35,539 bases of DNA from an uncultured Saprospiraceae bacterium (lineage in GTDB: Bacteria > Bacteroidota > Bacteroidia > Chitinophagales > Saprospiraceae): contig CALKXE010000166.1 in the NCBI GenBank assembly GCA_938003955.1, positions 1 to 35,539 of the forward strand, read 5' to 3'. The notes below the pieces were generated by a model that searched no databases, had not been told where the DNA came from, and was given only the letters and a program-made list of their open reading frames with translations. Numbering within the stretch: position 1 is the stretch's first letter; the number at the start of each line of letters is the position of its first letter. Both the position numbers and the translations under genes were made by a program. Shown one piece after another: positions 25,818-33,622 of the stretch.

Positions 25818-26915
25818 ATGGACCAAAATCTTCTTAATAACATAGCACTAACCATGGTTCCTGATGTAGGGCCAGTAATGGCAAAATTACTAATAAGCTA
25901 CTGCGGAAGCCCTGAAGCAGTATTCAAAGCATCAAAAAGAGAATTGCTAAAAATACCTGGAGTTGGTCCTAAAACTGTTGATAAGATTATATCTTCAGAC
26001 ACGTTTCCTAGAGCAGAGGAACAGATGAAGTATCTATCTAATCATGATGGGAAAGCTGTTGTCTTCCATTCTGATGAATATCCACAACGTCTTAGACATT
26101 TCGACTCATCTCCATTAGTCCTCTACCTCAAGGGCAATATGAACCTGAACCATAAACGTACCGTGGCAATAATCGGTACTCGAAAACCCACAGAACAGGG
26201 AAAAATAAACTGTGAAAAACTTATCGAAGGGCTTCAAGAATATAATGTACAAATCATATCTGGTTTAGCTTTCGGAATTGATACCTGCGCACATAAAAAA
26301 AGTGTTGAGACCAATACTGAAAATATTGGTGTAATGGGACATGGACTTGATATTCTATACCCAGCAGAAAATCGAAAGTTGGTCAGTAGAATGGTAAAAA
26401 ATGGTGGCGTGTTAACAGAATTTCCAATAAACACTCGTCCCGATAGAGAGAACTTCCCAATGCGAAACAGAATCATCGCCAGTATGAGTGATGTAGTCAT
26501 CGTCGTAGAGAGTAAAAGAAAAGGAGGATCTATCATCACCGCAGAATTTGCAAACACATACAGCAAAGATGTATTTGCAATCCCTGGAAGAACTACTGAT
26601 GAAGCATCTGAAGGATGCAACAAATTAATCAAACAACACAAAGCAAACCTTCTCGAATCGGCAGCTGATATTGGTTATATAATGAGATGGGATCAGACAG
26701 ATAAGTCTCGAGTGGTTCAAAAAGCTTTGTTTATCGACTTTAATGAAGAGGAACAAAAACTGATTGATATTCTTAAGGCAAAAGATTCTGTGACTGTAGA
26801 TGAACTTAGTCATATTCTTAAGTTACCCCCTTCTAATCTTGCTAATATATTATTAAACCTTGAATTTAAAGGCGCGATACGTTCATTGCCTGGTAAAAGA
26901 TATATCTTGAGTTGA
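25818..26915 (+). CDS. dprA: DNA-processing protein DprA
   Basis: The 365-residue cytoplasmic protein has an N-terminal helix-hairpin-helix region (LLKIPGVGPKTVDKI, residues about 40-56), a central Rossmann-like DprA domain and a C-terminal winged-helix (residues about 305-365, VTVDELSHILKLPPSNLANI). Signature motifs are present: AIIGTRKPTEQGK, SGLAFGIDTCAHK, GHGLDILYPAENRKL and RNRIIASMSDVVIVVESKRK. DprA loads RecA onto incoming single-stranded DNA during natural transformation. It is followed 19 bp later by the alkaline phosphatase gene. recA and a short ssb lie within 8 kb, but on the other strand. Confidence 0.97.
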   Translation: MDQNLLNNIALTMVPDVGPVMAKLLISYCGSPEAVFKASKRELLKIPGVGPKTVDKIISSDTFPRAEEQMKYLSNHDGKAVVFHSDEYPQRLRHFDSSPLVLYLKGNMNLNHKRTVAIIGTRKPTEQGKINCEKLIEGLQEYNVQIISGLAFGIDTCAHKKSVETNTENIGVMGHGLDILYPAENRKLVSRMVKNGGVLTEFPINTRPDRENFPMRNRIIASMSDVVIVVESKRKGGSIITAEFANTYSKDVFAIPGRTTDEASEGCNKLIKQHKANLLESAADIGYIMRWDQTDKSRVVQKALFIDFNEEEQKLIDILKAKDSVTVDELSHILKLPPSNLANILLNLEFKGAIRSLPGKRYILS

Positions 26916-26934
26916 TTCTTATAAATCATAACCT

Positions 26935-28080
26935 ATGAAAAAGTATATGTTCTTATTTTTTTTGCTCACAGTAGCAATGTTTTCATGTGATACTAGTAGA
27001 AAAGCTGTAATAACGGCTGAACCGCAAATCGTTGAAAAAAGTATCTCAAAAGAAAAAGGAAAAGCCAAAAATGTAATCTTCATGGTTGGTGATGGTATGG
27101 GTATAACTCAGATCAGTTCAGGTTTATATAGTAACAATAACAAACTTAATCTTGAAAGAATAAGCACGATCGGGTTACATAAGTGTTATGCATATGATAA
27201 CTTGATCACAGATTCAGCTGCAGGAGCTACAGCATTCGCGTGTGGAGTAAAAACTTACAATGGAGCTATTGGTGTAGGTCCAGATACTATAGCAGTACAG
27301 ACAATCTTAGAAGAAGCAGAACTTAAAGGTTTGAAAACAGGACTTGTCGCAACATCGACCATAGATCATGCGACTCCTGCTTCTTTTGCATCACATAATA
27401 AATACAGAAAAAATTATGAAGAGATAGTGCTAGATTACCTAGATTCTGGTTGTGAAGTACTAATTGGAGGAGGCCAAAAGAGCTTTGATCGCCGAGAAAT
27501 GGACGAAAGAAACTTAACTCAAGAATTTACCAAAAAGGGATACACTGTGGTAAGTCATGTGGACAAAACGATCAACGAAATTGACATGACCGATGTAGAA
27601 AAGTTATTGTTCTATACAGCTGATTCTTCTCCTCTGCCAGTAGCTCAAGGAAGAGACTACTTAAAACCTGCATCCGAATTATCTATTAAACACTTGAATA
27701 AAAACAATGATGACGGTTTCTTTCTATTAATAGAAGGTTCTCAAATTGATTGGGGTGGACACGCCAACGATGCCAATATGATAATAACTGAAATGATAGA
27801 TTTCGATAAAACCATTGGCGCTGTTCTTGACTTTGCAGAAAAAGATGGCAATACACTGGTTGTTATTACAGCAGATCACGAGACAGGAGGGTTTGCAATA
27901 CAGAAAGGATCAAAAATGAATGATCTAAAAACTGAATTCACATCTGATTATCACACTGGAGATCTTATACCGGTATTTGCTTTTGGGCCTGGTGAAGAAG
28001 ATTTCAATGGTATATATGAGAATACTGAACTCTATCATAAGATGAGAGCAGCATTTGGCTGGAAAAGTAAGAAGAAGTAA
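26935..28080 (+). CDS. Alkaline phosphatase (PhoA family) lipoprotein
   Basis: The 381-residue product has a lipoprotein signal (MKKYMFLFFLLTVAMFSC), so it is membrane-anchored outside the cytoplasm. The catalytic region is intact: metal-binding VGDGMG, the nucleophile Ser within TDSAAGATAFACG, DHATPASFASHN, EGSQIDWGGHAND and the His ligand in TADHETGG. It releases phosphate from phosphomonoesters. It is shorter than E. coli PhoA, as is usual for Bacteroidota homologues. Only 19 bp separate it from dprA. It converges on ybeY with 2 bp between the stop codons, and no terminator is visible. No pho-box-like motif was recognised. Confidence 0.92.
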   Translation: MKKYMFLFFLLTVAMFSCDTSRKAVITAEPQIVEKSISKEKGKAKNVIFMVGDGMGITQISSGLYSNNNKLNLERISTIGLHKCYAYDNLITDSAAGATAFACGVKTYNGAIGVGPDTIAVQTILEEAELKGLKTGLVATSTIDHATPASFASHNKYRKNYEEIVLDYLDSGCEVLIGGGQKSFDRREMDERNLTQEFTKKGYTVVSHVDKTINEIDMTDVEKLLFYTADSSPLPVAQGRDYLKPASELSIKHLNKNNDDGFFLLIEGSQIDWGGHANDANMIITEMIDFDKTIGAVLDFAEKDGNTLVVITADHETGGFAIQKGSKMNDLKTEFTSDYHTGDLIPVFAFGPGEEDFNGIYENTELYHKMRAAFGWKSKKK

Positions 28081-28082
28081 AA

Positions 28083-28517
28083 TTAGCTGAGATTATTGGC
28101 GCTGTTCCACATTACTAAACTTTGATTTTCCATTTCGGTCATTTTATCTTGATCGCCTTCTGTTTTATCACTGTATCCAGCCATATGTAACAATCCGTGC
28201 GCGATTACGCGCAGTAGCTCTGACTCAAATGTGGTGTCAAACTCTACAGCATTTTCTCTTACTCTATCCACAGATATAAAGATGTCACTTTCTATTTCGT
28301 GGCCCTGCTTATATGGAAACGTTATGATATCTGTATAGTAATCATGATTCAAATATTCCTTATTGATTCCCAATAGATATTCATCACTACAAAATATATA
28401 TGTGAGTTGAGTTATTGTTTTATTCTCTTTTTTGACAATGTCAAGCAACCACGCTGTAATTTTTTCTTCCGCTGGTAGGGCGAATTCTATTTCTTCTTTA
28501 TGAAAGGTTATGGACAT
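28083..28517 (-). CDS. ybeY: Endoribonuclease YbeY (16S rRNA maturation)
   Basis: The 144-residue zinc-dependent single-strand endoribonuclease acts in 16S rRNA 3'-end maturation and ribosome quality control. YFCSDEYLLGINKEYLNHDY-type sequence and DIITFPY are family landmarks. The zinc site reads HGLLHMAGYSD: the first two His of the HGxxHxxGYxH motif are present, and the third ligand position is Asp. Asp at this position (GYKDKT or GYSDKT) is, as far as I recall, usual in Bacteroidota YbeY, so I do not call it inactive. It is the last gene after the ADP-ribose island, 38 bp past kptA, and could be read from the same transcript. Confidence 0.93.
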   Translation of the reverse strand: MSITFHKEEIEFALPAEEKITAWLLDIVKKENKTITQLTYIFCSDEYLLGINKEYLNHDYYTDIITFPYKQGHEIESDIFISVDRVRENAVEFDTTFESELLRVIAHGLLHMAGYSDKTEGDQDKMTEMENQSLVMWNSANNLS

Positions 28518-28555
28518 AGCTATATTAGATAATGTTTTGCAAAGGTATGAGTTTT

Positions 28556-29092
28556 CTAATTGATCACATACTTAGCAGGCACATGATCTGTCAACCAAAC
28601 ACCATTTTCTGATAAATAAAATTTATAACCTTCTGCCGCCATCTTTTGTGCGGACACTTTTAAAATTATTGGTTTCCCTCTTCTACTTCCTACATTTGTG
28701 GCAGTTATTGTTTCATGTGATAGATGTACATGTTGTCTGCTCATCTTTTTTAGACCGTTTTCCATTATTAAGTCCAAGAACTTGGCTACAGTCCCATGAT
28801 ATAGAATCTCTGGAGGAAACTCTTCTTTTAGTCCGACATCTACTTTTATACTATGTCCTTGACTTGCTCGTATCTTATCTTCATCCTCATTAAGCGAAAA
28901 ACGTTTTTTGTTATTTTCTTCAACCACTTGTTTTAACATCAAAAAATCTATTTCTTTCCCTTTCGATTTTAACCCAATAAGTACATCCTCGACAGATGCC
29001 CAACCATTTTCATCTAGTGTTAGATCCAAAACTTCAGGTTTGTGACGAAGCGCTAGACTAAGTATTTTTGATATATTAATTATTGCTTTCAT
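28556..29092 (-). CDS. kptA: RNA 2'-phosphotransferase (Tpt1/KptA)
   Basis: The 178-residue protein has an N-terminal winged-helix part (ISKILSLALRHKPEVLDLTL, GWASVEDVLIGL) and a C-terminal ADP-ribosyltransferase-fold part. Conserved residues are present: LRHKP, the R-x3-GHS motif in IRASQGHSIKV, YHGT, RQHVHLS and VGSRRGKPIILKV. The enzyme removes an internal RNA 2'-phosphate by transferring it to NAD+, releasing nicotinamide and ADP-ribose cyclic phosphate. In eukaryotes this finishes tRNA splicing; in bacteria the natural substrate is unclear. Its ATG overlaps the stop of the NADAR-macro gene by one base (TAATG), so the two are translationally coupled. The product of KptA is a plausible substrate for the macro domain upstream. 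Confidence 0.95.
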   Translation of the reverse strand: MKAIINISKILSLALRHKPEVLDLTLDENGWASVEDVLIGLKSKGKEIDFLMLKQVVEENNKKRFSLNEDEDKIRASQGHSIKVDVGLKEEFPPEILYHGTVAKFLDLIMENGLKKMSRQHVHLSHETITATNVGSRRGKPIILKVSAQKMAAEGYKFYLSENGVWLTDHVPAKYVIN

Positions 29093-30045
29093 TATCTATT
29101 ATTCTTGTTGTATTTTGTACTAACTCGCTGCAAATCTTTTTCCGAAAAGCACACTATCTGTACCTTATCAATATTATCATTTAGCATCAAAAAAGAAACT
29201 ATAGCGTATCTCTGAATTGCCGTTGCTCTATCAAATGGAAAACGAAATGCTCCCGTGCTTATATTTGGAAATGCTATTTCTTTTGCTTTCACTTCTTGAG
29301 CTAGAACCATACTATTTGAATAGGCCATGTATAACTTTCTATCTTCATTTTTCTCTCCCTCGTACCATACTGGTCCTACTGCATGAATTATATATTTAGC
29401 TGATAAGTTGTAACCTGACGAGACCCTTGCTTCTCCTGTTTTACACCCTTTATACTTTGCACAATACATTTTCAATTCTTGGCCAGCTGCTTTATGTATT
29501 GCTCCATCTACACCACCGCCTCCTGTTAGAGACTTGTTCGCGGCGTTAACTATTGCATCAATCCTGAGAGTTGTGATGTCCCCTTTTATTACACCTACTT
29601 TTGTTAGAGCGCTCTTTATTTTATCTCTTATCTCCATAAGAATGATGCCTAACATATTTTTACCTCTTCCATCGCCACCATCAGCCCAGTATGCATCATT
29701 TATTGTATGTTCTATTAGTATTGCATCATCAGTATAAAATAGAATATCAAATACTTCTTGATTTTGTGTCACTTTTGCTATGATTGCAGTTCTCATAACA
29801 TCGTCTTTTACCTGTTCCCAATCAGGACGTAAAGGGAGTGCTCTATCTCTACCAAATTTTGCTGCTTCCATAGGTGAATTGATTTCTCTCACCCTGTTTT
29901 GTAATTTAGGATCCAAAAACTTCATTGCTTGAAAGTAATGTTCACTTGTTTTCCATTCTACATTATTTATCACTATCGGATGTGATGAAAAGTTAGAAAA
30001 GCATCCATATTTATCACCTGTTTTATAAAATTTTATCGTTTTCAT
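29092..30045 (-). CDS. NADAR (YbiA-like)-macro domain fusion protein
   Basis: The 317-residue two-domain protein. Residues 1-143 form a NADAR/YbiA domain: GCFSNFSSHPI, WKTSEHYFQAMKF, GRDRALPLRPDWE, and YWADGGDGRGKNMLG, where most relatives have YWGDG. Residues about 149-310 form a MacroD-type macro domain: VIKGDITTLRIDAIVNAANK, GGGGVDGAIHKAAG, YIIHAVGPVW and IAFPNISTGAFRFPF. NADAR members are known to hydrolyse N-glycosidic bonds in riboflavin intermediates, and some remove ADP-ribose from guanine. Macro domains hydrolyse ADP-ribose esters or ADP-ribose phosphates. The fusion suggests sequential steps on one ADP-ribose-containing substrate. It is coupled to kptA by a one-base overlap and lies 74 bp after the DUF4291 gene. 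Confidence 0.92.
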   Translation of the reverse strand: MKTIKFYKTGDKYGCFSNFSSHPIVINNVEWKTSEHYFQAMKFLDPKLQNRVREINSPMEAAKFGRDRALPLRPDWEQVKDDVMRTAIIAKVTQNQEVFDILFYTDDAILIEHTINDAYWADGGDGRGKNMLGIILMEIRDKIKSALTKVGVIKGDITTLRIDAIVNAANKSLTGGGGVDGAIHKAAGQELKMYCAKYKGCKTGEARVSSGYNLSAKYIIHAVGPVWYEGEKNEDRKLYMAYSNSMVLAQEVKAKEIAFPNISTGAFRFPFDRATAIQRYAIVSFLMLNDNIDKVQIVCFSEKDLQRVSTKYNKNNR

Positions 30046-30119
30046 TTATTTTATTTTGTCACCAGTAAAAAAAGTATCAGTATAATCAAGGTAAATCCCA
30101 AGAAAAAGACTTTTCACAA

Positions 30120-30824
30120 TTATATATTATAGTCCGTTATGCCTGCATGTAAATCATCTCTAGTTGGCTTATATATTGTCTCATTCGGAACCTCTAAGTA
30201 TTCCAACTGATTCTTTATCACATATGAGCTTTGTTTTTTTACAAATGGTGTGATATCAGAAATACTAGTAATCATTTCATTGTTATATTTTTTTAGCAAA
30301 CCTCCTTTAACTCCAATTTGTATTGCTTTTCTCTCAAGTTTATTGCCATGTGTATCGTGATTAGGGTCCCACTGCAATCTAACTTCACTTATTGCTAGCT
30401 TTTCTTTCCATTCCGATTCTGAACCATAAAATTCTGACTTGTACGAAGAAAAAACAGCTTCCTTCAACAATTCTTCCCAGCCTACAGTATTTATTCTAAT
30501 TGCTAAAATTCGTTCTTGATTCACCTTCGTCGCCCATCCACTTCTATACATCATCCAGAGAAAATTGGGTTTTATCCAAGTCATCCTGGTAAAACTAAAA
30601 TCATCCCCGCCAAATTTTTGATTTTCTATTGCAAATTGCGCTATTGAGTGTTTATAAGCTTGGTATACAATTATTGAGTCTTCATATTGAAATGCAGAAA
30701 TGCAATTTCCTTTTTTAGGGAGTAGATTTTCAACTTCTGAATACCTTTTAATATTGATTTTATCAAAGTGGGGTAAATGGTCGCAATAAATCATTTCCTC
30801 CTTTTCTATATGATTCTGACTCAT
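30120..30824 (-). CDS. DUF4291 family protein
   Basis: The 234-residue soluble protein matches the DUF4291 pattern closely: SIIVYQAYKHSIAQFAIENQ, then FTRMTWIKPNFLWMMYRSGW, then QERILAIRI, EVRLQWDPNHDTHGN, RKAIQIGVKG and ITSISDITPFVKK. The family's biochemical function is not known to me. The Arg/Trp/Lys/His-rich conserved core looks like a nucleic-acid or nucleotide active site. Within the island it stands between a PARG-like macrodomain gene (34 bp upstream) and the NADAR-macro fusion (74 bp downstream). Whether it is a writer of ADP-ribose marks, an RNA-acting enzyme or something else is open. Confidence 0.85.
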   Translation of the reverse strand: MSQNHIEKEEMIYCDHLPHFDKINIKRYSEVENLLPKKGNCISAFQYEDSIIVYQAYKHSIAQFAIENQKFGGDDFSFTRMTWIKPNFLWMMYRSGWATKVNQERILAIRINTVGWEELLKEAVFSSYKSEFYGSESEWKEKLAISEVRLQWDPNHDTHGNKLERKAIQIGVKGGLLKKYNNEMITSISDITPFVKKQSSYVIKNQLEYLEVPNETIYKPTRDDLHAGITDYNI

Positions 30825-30858
30825 ATCGTATTTTTTAAATTTCGCTATTTGAAATCTG

Positions 30859-31554
30859 TTACTTAATATTCGTTTTGTCTAATTCTTCTATAAATGGTGT
30901 AATAAATCTTTTATTTCTTGAATAAACGGCAAAAACAATCTCATCAAAAATATTTTTATAATCTGATTCCAACACCTCCTTAAAATATCTGGCCATATCC
31001 ACAGGATCGTTTCTGAATACACCACATCCCCATGCACCTAATACTAGTACCTTATGGTTATTAACATGAGAGATAGATAAAACTTTAGAAATTCTTCGCT
31101 TCATTACTTTTACAATTTCTTCTACTCTTTCTGGTTCTCTATGTTTAACTACACCTGCATTAACGGCTGGTGCTGTTATTACAGATGCGCATACAAGCTT
31201 CTCCATATTCTTACCATTCTCATTTTTAAAAATTGGAGTTTCGGGAGTATATATCATATAGTCAGTATAAAAGCATGACTTTACATTTCGGTTTACCTCA
31301 TAATAATCCGTAGATTTTAACAAAGCAGGATATAAGCCACTTGCTCTAGCAATACTTTCTTCTTGTGCTTGACTTCCCCCTGAAAATCCTCCACCTGGAT
31401 TTCTAGCTGAAGCAAAGTTTAAGCAGATAACGTGTTTTTTTCCTTCACTATTTAATCTTCTTACACAATCCAATGTTGTTTCACTAGTTACGGAAATGCT
31501 GGTTTCAACATTCTTGCTATTTGGTATTTTCTTTTCTAATAGCTTATCCGTCAT
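30859..31554 (-). CDS. PARG-like macrodomain protein (TIGR02452 type), catalytic part; 5' end frameshifted
   Basis: The 231-residue open frame holds the catalytic core of a bacterial poly(ADP-ribose) glycohydrolase-like protein. The signature GGG-x6-QEE is present (NPGGGFSGGSQAQEESIARA), with VICLNFASARNPG before it and KVLVLGAWGCGVFRNDP after it. The ATG at 31554 is not the natural start: relatives have about 45 more N-terminal residues. These are encoded upstream in another frame (ATG at 31709) and meet this frame at an ATATAT run (31611-31616). Removing one AT gives a continuous family-like sequence through GNKISISEELEKSIEET. The gene is therefore a frameshift mutant, a slippage variant or a sequence error. 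The core may still be made from 31554 if reinitiation occurs. It is the first gene of the ADP-ribose island. Confidence 0.85.
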   Translation of the reverse strand: MTDKLLEKKIPNSKNVETSISVTSETTLDCVRRLNSEGKKHVICLNFASARNPGGGFSGGSQAQEESIARASGLYPALLKSTDYYEVNRNVKSCFYTDYMIYTPETPIFKNENGKNMEKLVCASVITAPAVNAGVVKHREPERVEEIVKVMKRRISKVLSISHVNNHKVLVLGAWGCGVFRNDPVDMARYFKEVLESDYKNIFDEIVFAVYSRNKRFITPFIEELDKTNIK

Positions 31555-31604
31555 ATCTGGAGAATAGCAAATCGTCTCTTCTATAGACTTTTCTAATTCT
31601 TCAC

Positions 31605-31709
31605 TTATTGATATATCTTATTACCACTCGCATTTATGAAATATCCATTATTTAATGTTTCTAATGTTTCATCCGCTATTGACTTATTTATTACTCTCTT
31701 ATTATCCAT
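31605..31709 (-). pseudogene. Detached N-terminal part of the PARG-like gene
   Basis: From ATG 31709 the frame reads MDNKRVINKSIADETLETLN, then NGYFINASGNKIYQ and a TAA at 31607-31605. SIADETLETLNNGYF is the N-terminal signature of TIGR02452-type proteins. The expected continuation lies in the frame of the downstream 231-codon gene, reached by a 2-base deletion or 1-base insertion near 31611-31616. Confidence 0.8.
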
Positions 31710-31749
31710 TTTCTAATTTCAACTGATCTTATATTGTGTAATTATAACG

Positions 31750-31781
31750 CAAATATATATTATGTGTCCATAATACGCAAA
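31750..31781 (-). promoter_or_regulatory. Promoter of the ADP-ribose island with operator-like dyad
   Basis: On the minus strand TTTG (31781-31778), 20 bases, then TATATTTG (31757-31750) is an exact Bacteroidota-type promoter, about 41 bp before the full-length ATG at 31709. Between the boxes lies a perfect inverted repeat, TATTATG-TGTC-CATAATA (31758-31775), which fills nearly the whole spacer. Both boxes sit in the direct repeat ACGCAAATA (31747-31755 and 31775-31783). This looks like a repressor site. Confidence 0.7.
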
Positions 31782-31913
31782 TAAAAATCACTTTTTATTT
31801 TATTTCACCAAAACGATAAAAATTAGTTTCCGATTACCACTGGGTTAAACAACTAAATCTATTCCTACCAAAGGAAGGATATAAACTAACTAATAACGGA
31901 GATGGGTTTGTAA

Positions 31914-31952
31914 AAAACAAAAAAGGCATTGCGAATATTCGCAATGCCTTTT
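31914..31952 (-). terminator. recA intrinsic terminator
   Basis: A perfect 32-bp palindrome (31921-31936 with 31937-31952) gives a long GC-containing hairpin 24 bp past the recA stop. On the minus strand it is followed by TTTTTGTTTTTTA. Confidence 0.9.
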
Positions 31953-31975
31953 CAATATATATTATACAGAGTATT

Positions 31976-33013
31976 CTAAGCCTCAACTTTCGTTTCTGGC
32001 ACCTCTTCTATATCATCGTTATATTTTTTTCGGATTTTCTCTTCTATCTCGTCAGTAACTTCTGGATTGTCCTTGAGAAACTGCTTCGCTGATTCTCTAC
32101 CCTGTGCAATCTTTGTTCCTTCGTAACTGAACCAAGATCCACTTTTTCCAACTACATCTTGCTCAACACCTAGATCTAATATTTCACCTCTTTTAGAAAT
32201 TCCTTCACCATACATAATATCTGCCATTGCAATTCTAAATGGTGGTGCAAGTTTATTTTTCACAACCTTCATCTTTACGGCATTACCCATAACATTACCC
32301 TCTTTATCCTTGATTGCTGAACCTGATCTTCTGATATCGATTCTTACAGAGGCATAAAACTTAAGAGCATTTCCACCAGTTGTTGTTTCTGGATTACCGA
32401 ACATAACACCTATCTTCTCTCTCAATTGATTGATAAATATGCAACAACATCCTGTACGACCGATCGTACCAGTAAGCTTTCTCAATGCCTGTGACATTAA
32501 CCTTGCTTGAAGACCCATCTTAGAATCTCCCATTTCTCCTTCTATCTCAGCCCTAGGCACTAGTGCTGCCACTGAATCAATTACAAGAATGTCTATCGCT
32601 CCCGAACGGATTAAATTCTCCGCAATCTCCAATGCTTGCTCACCATTATCTGGCTGAGAGATCAAAAGGTTTTCTGTATCTACTCCTAATGCCTCAGCAT
32701 AAAATCTATCAAATGCATGTTCCGCATCAATGAAAGCTGCTATACCACCAGCTTTTTGACATTGAGCGATAGCGTGTATTGCAAGAGTTGTTTTACCAGA
32801 AGATTCTGGACCATATATCTCTACCACTCTTCCTTTTGGAAAGCCCCCTATACCCAATGCAATATCTAATCCGAGAGAACCAGTTGATATTACCTCTGTT
32901 TGTACTACTTGCTTGTCACCAAGCTTCATAACAGTTCCTTTTCCGTATGTCTTATCTAGCTTATCAACTGTAAGCTTCAGCGCTTTTAGCTTTTCTTCTT
33001 TTACTTTTGACAT
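31976..33013 (-). CDS. recA: Recombinase RecA
   Basis: The 345-residue RecA is of normal length. Walker A reads GPESSGKTT near residue 70, and Walker B is [13 protein letters not shown]. The loop motifs [20 protein letters not shown] and [20 protein letters not shown] are intact. It forms filaments on single-stranded DNA for homologous repair and transformation. The acidic C-terminal tail ([10 protein letters not shown]) is present. A TATATTTG box on the minus strand (33111-33104), about 90 bp upstream, is a likely -7 element. No LexA-type SOS box was recognised. Confidence 0.99.
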   Translation of the reverse strand: MSKVKEEKLKALKLTVDKLDKTYGKGTVMKLGDKQVVQTEVISTGSLGLDIALGIGGFPKGRVVEIYGPESSGKTTLAIHAIAQCQKAGGIAAFIDAEHAFDRFYAEALGVDTENLLISQPDNGEQALEIAENLIRSGAIDILVIDSVAALVPRAEIEGEMGDSKMGLQARLMSQALRKLTGTIGRTGCCCIFINQLREKIGVMFGNPETTTGGNALKFYASVRIDIRRSGSAIKDKEGNVMGNAVKMKVVKNKLAPPFRIAMADIMYGEGISKRGEILDLGVEQDVVGKSGSWFSYEGTKIAQGRESAKQFLKDNPEVTDEIEEKIRKKYNDDIEEVPETKVEA

Positions 33014-33103
33014 GGTTATATTTTAGTTGAAATTTTTAACAATTGTTTACTTCTTTTTGGAGCTCAATCATTGGCTTCTTTGAAGTAACATATTATAAGA
33101 AAA

Positions 33104-33111
33104 CAAATATA
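33104..33111 (-). promoter_or_regulatory. Likely -7 promoter box of recA
   Basis: TATATTTG on the minus strand matches TAnnTTTG exactly, 91 bp before the recA ATG. A correctly spaced -33 element is not evident. Confidence 0.45.
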
Positions 33112-33265
33112 AGAAAAGAATCGATACTCCTTTTTTATATTCAATTAGTAATGAAGTGATTCTTGATTATAAAGAGATGAATCACAAAGTTGTTCTAGCA
33201 ATCAAACTATATTTTGTTATACTCTTTCAAAACAACTTTGGTTTCCACCTCTCTAATCAATTAAC

Positions 33266-33622
33266 CTAAAATGGTACAGCTTCTTTTTCTTGACGCGATA
33301 CTCTCATAAACTCATTGACCTTTACTTCTGAGATGTATCTCATGTTCCCGTCCTTGTCCTCATAACTTCTATGAACTAGTTTTCCTTGGATGGCAACTTC
33401 ACTTCCCTTTGAAAGTTTTTCAGCCATCATTTCCGCTGTTTTTCCCCATGCAACCAAATTGTGCCATTGCGTATCTGTGACAGGCTCGCCCTTGTTGTTT
33501 TTGTAATAATCATTAGTAGCAATTAAGATTTTTGCTACTTTGCTTCCAGATGCTAATTCTTTTAACTCCACTTCTTTTCCTAAATTTCCAATAAGTGTTA
33601 CTGAGTTCTTTAATGTATTCAT
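33266..33622 (-). CDS. ssb: Short single-stranded DNA-binding protein
   Basis: The 118-residue protein is almost only the OB-fold: NSVTLIGNLGKEVELKELA, then DTQWHNLVAWGKTAEMMAE, KGSEVAIQGKLVHRSYEDKD and SEVKVNEFMRV. Standard bacterial SSB has a long Gly/Gln-rich linker and an acidic tip ending in IPF. Here the OB-fold is followed by only SRQEKEAVPF, so the partner-binding Pro-Phe end is kept but the linker and acidic run are missing. This fits an accessory SSB, for example for competence or repair, rather than the replication SSB. It is 252 bp upstream of recA on the same strand. Confidence 0.9.
   Translation of the reverse strand: MNTLKNSVTLIGNLGKEVELKELASGSKVAKILIATNDYYKNNKGEPVTDTQWHNLVAWGKTAEMMAEKLSKGSEVAIQGKLVHRSYEDKDGNMRYISEVKVNEFMRVSRQEKEAVPF

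Noticed and set aside
26234..26641. 135-codon minus-strand frame inside dprA
   Set aside because: It is the antisense of conserved DprA motifs and shows no family signature.
28083..28517. Inactive YbeY because the third His is replaced
   Set aside because: Asp at that position is, to my knowledge, the usual Bacteroidota form, and the rest of the protein is intact.
28556..31709. A DarT-NADAR toxin-antitoxin pair
   Set aside because: No DarT-like ADP-ribosyltransferase is found beside the NADAR gene; DUF4291 does not show a recognisable DarT pattern.
33014..33265. LexA-type SOS operator upstream of recA
   Set aside because: No convincing dyad of a known SOS box type was seen; only a -7 promoter box is clear.
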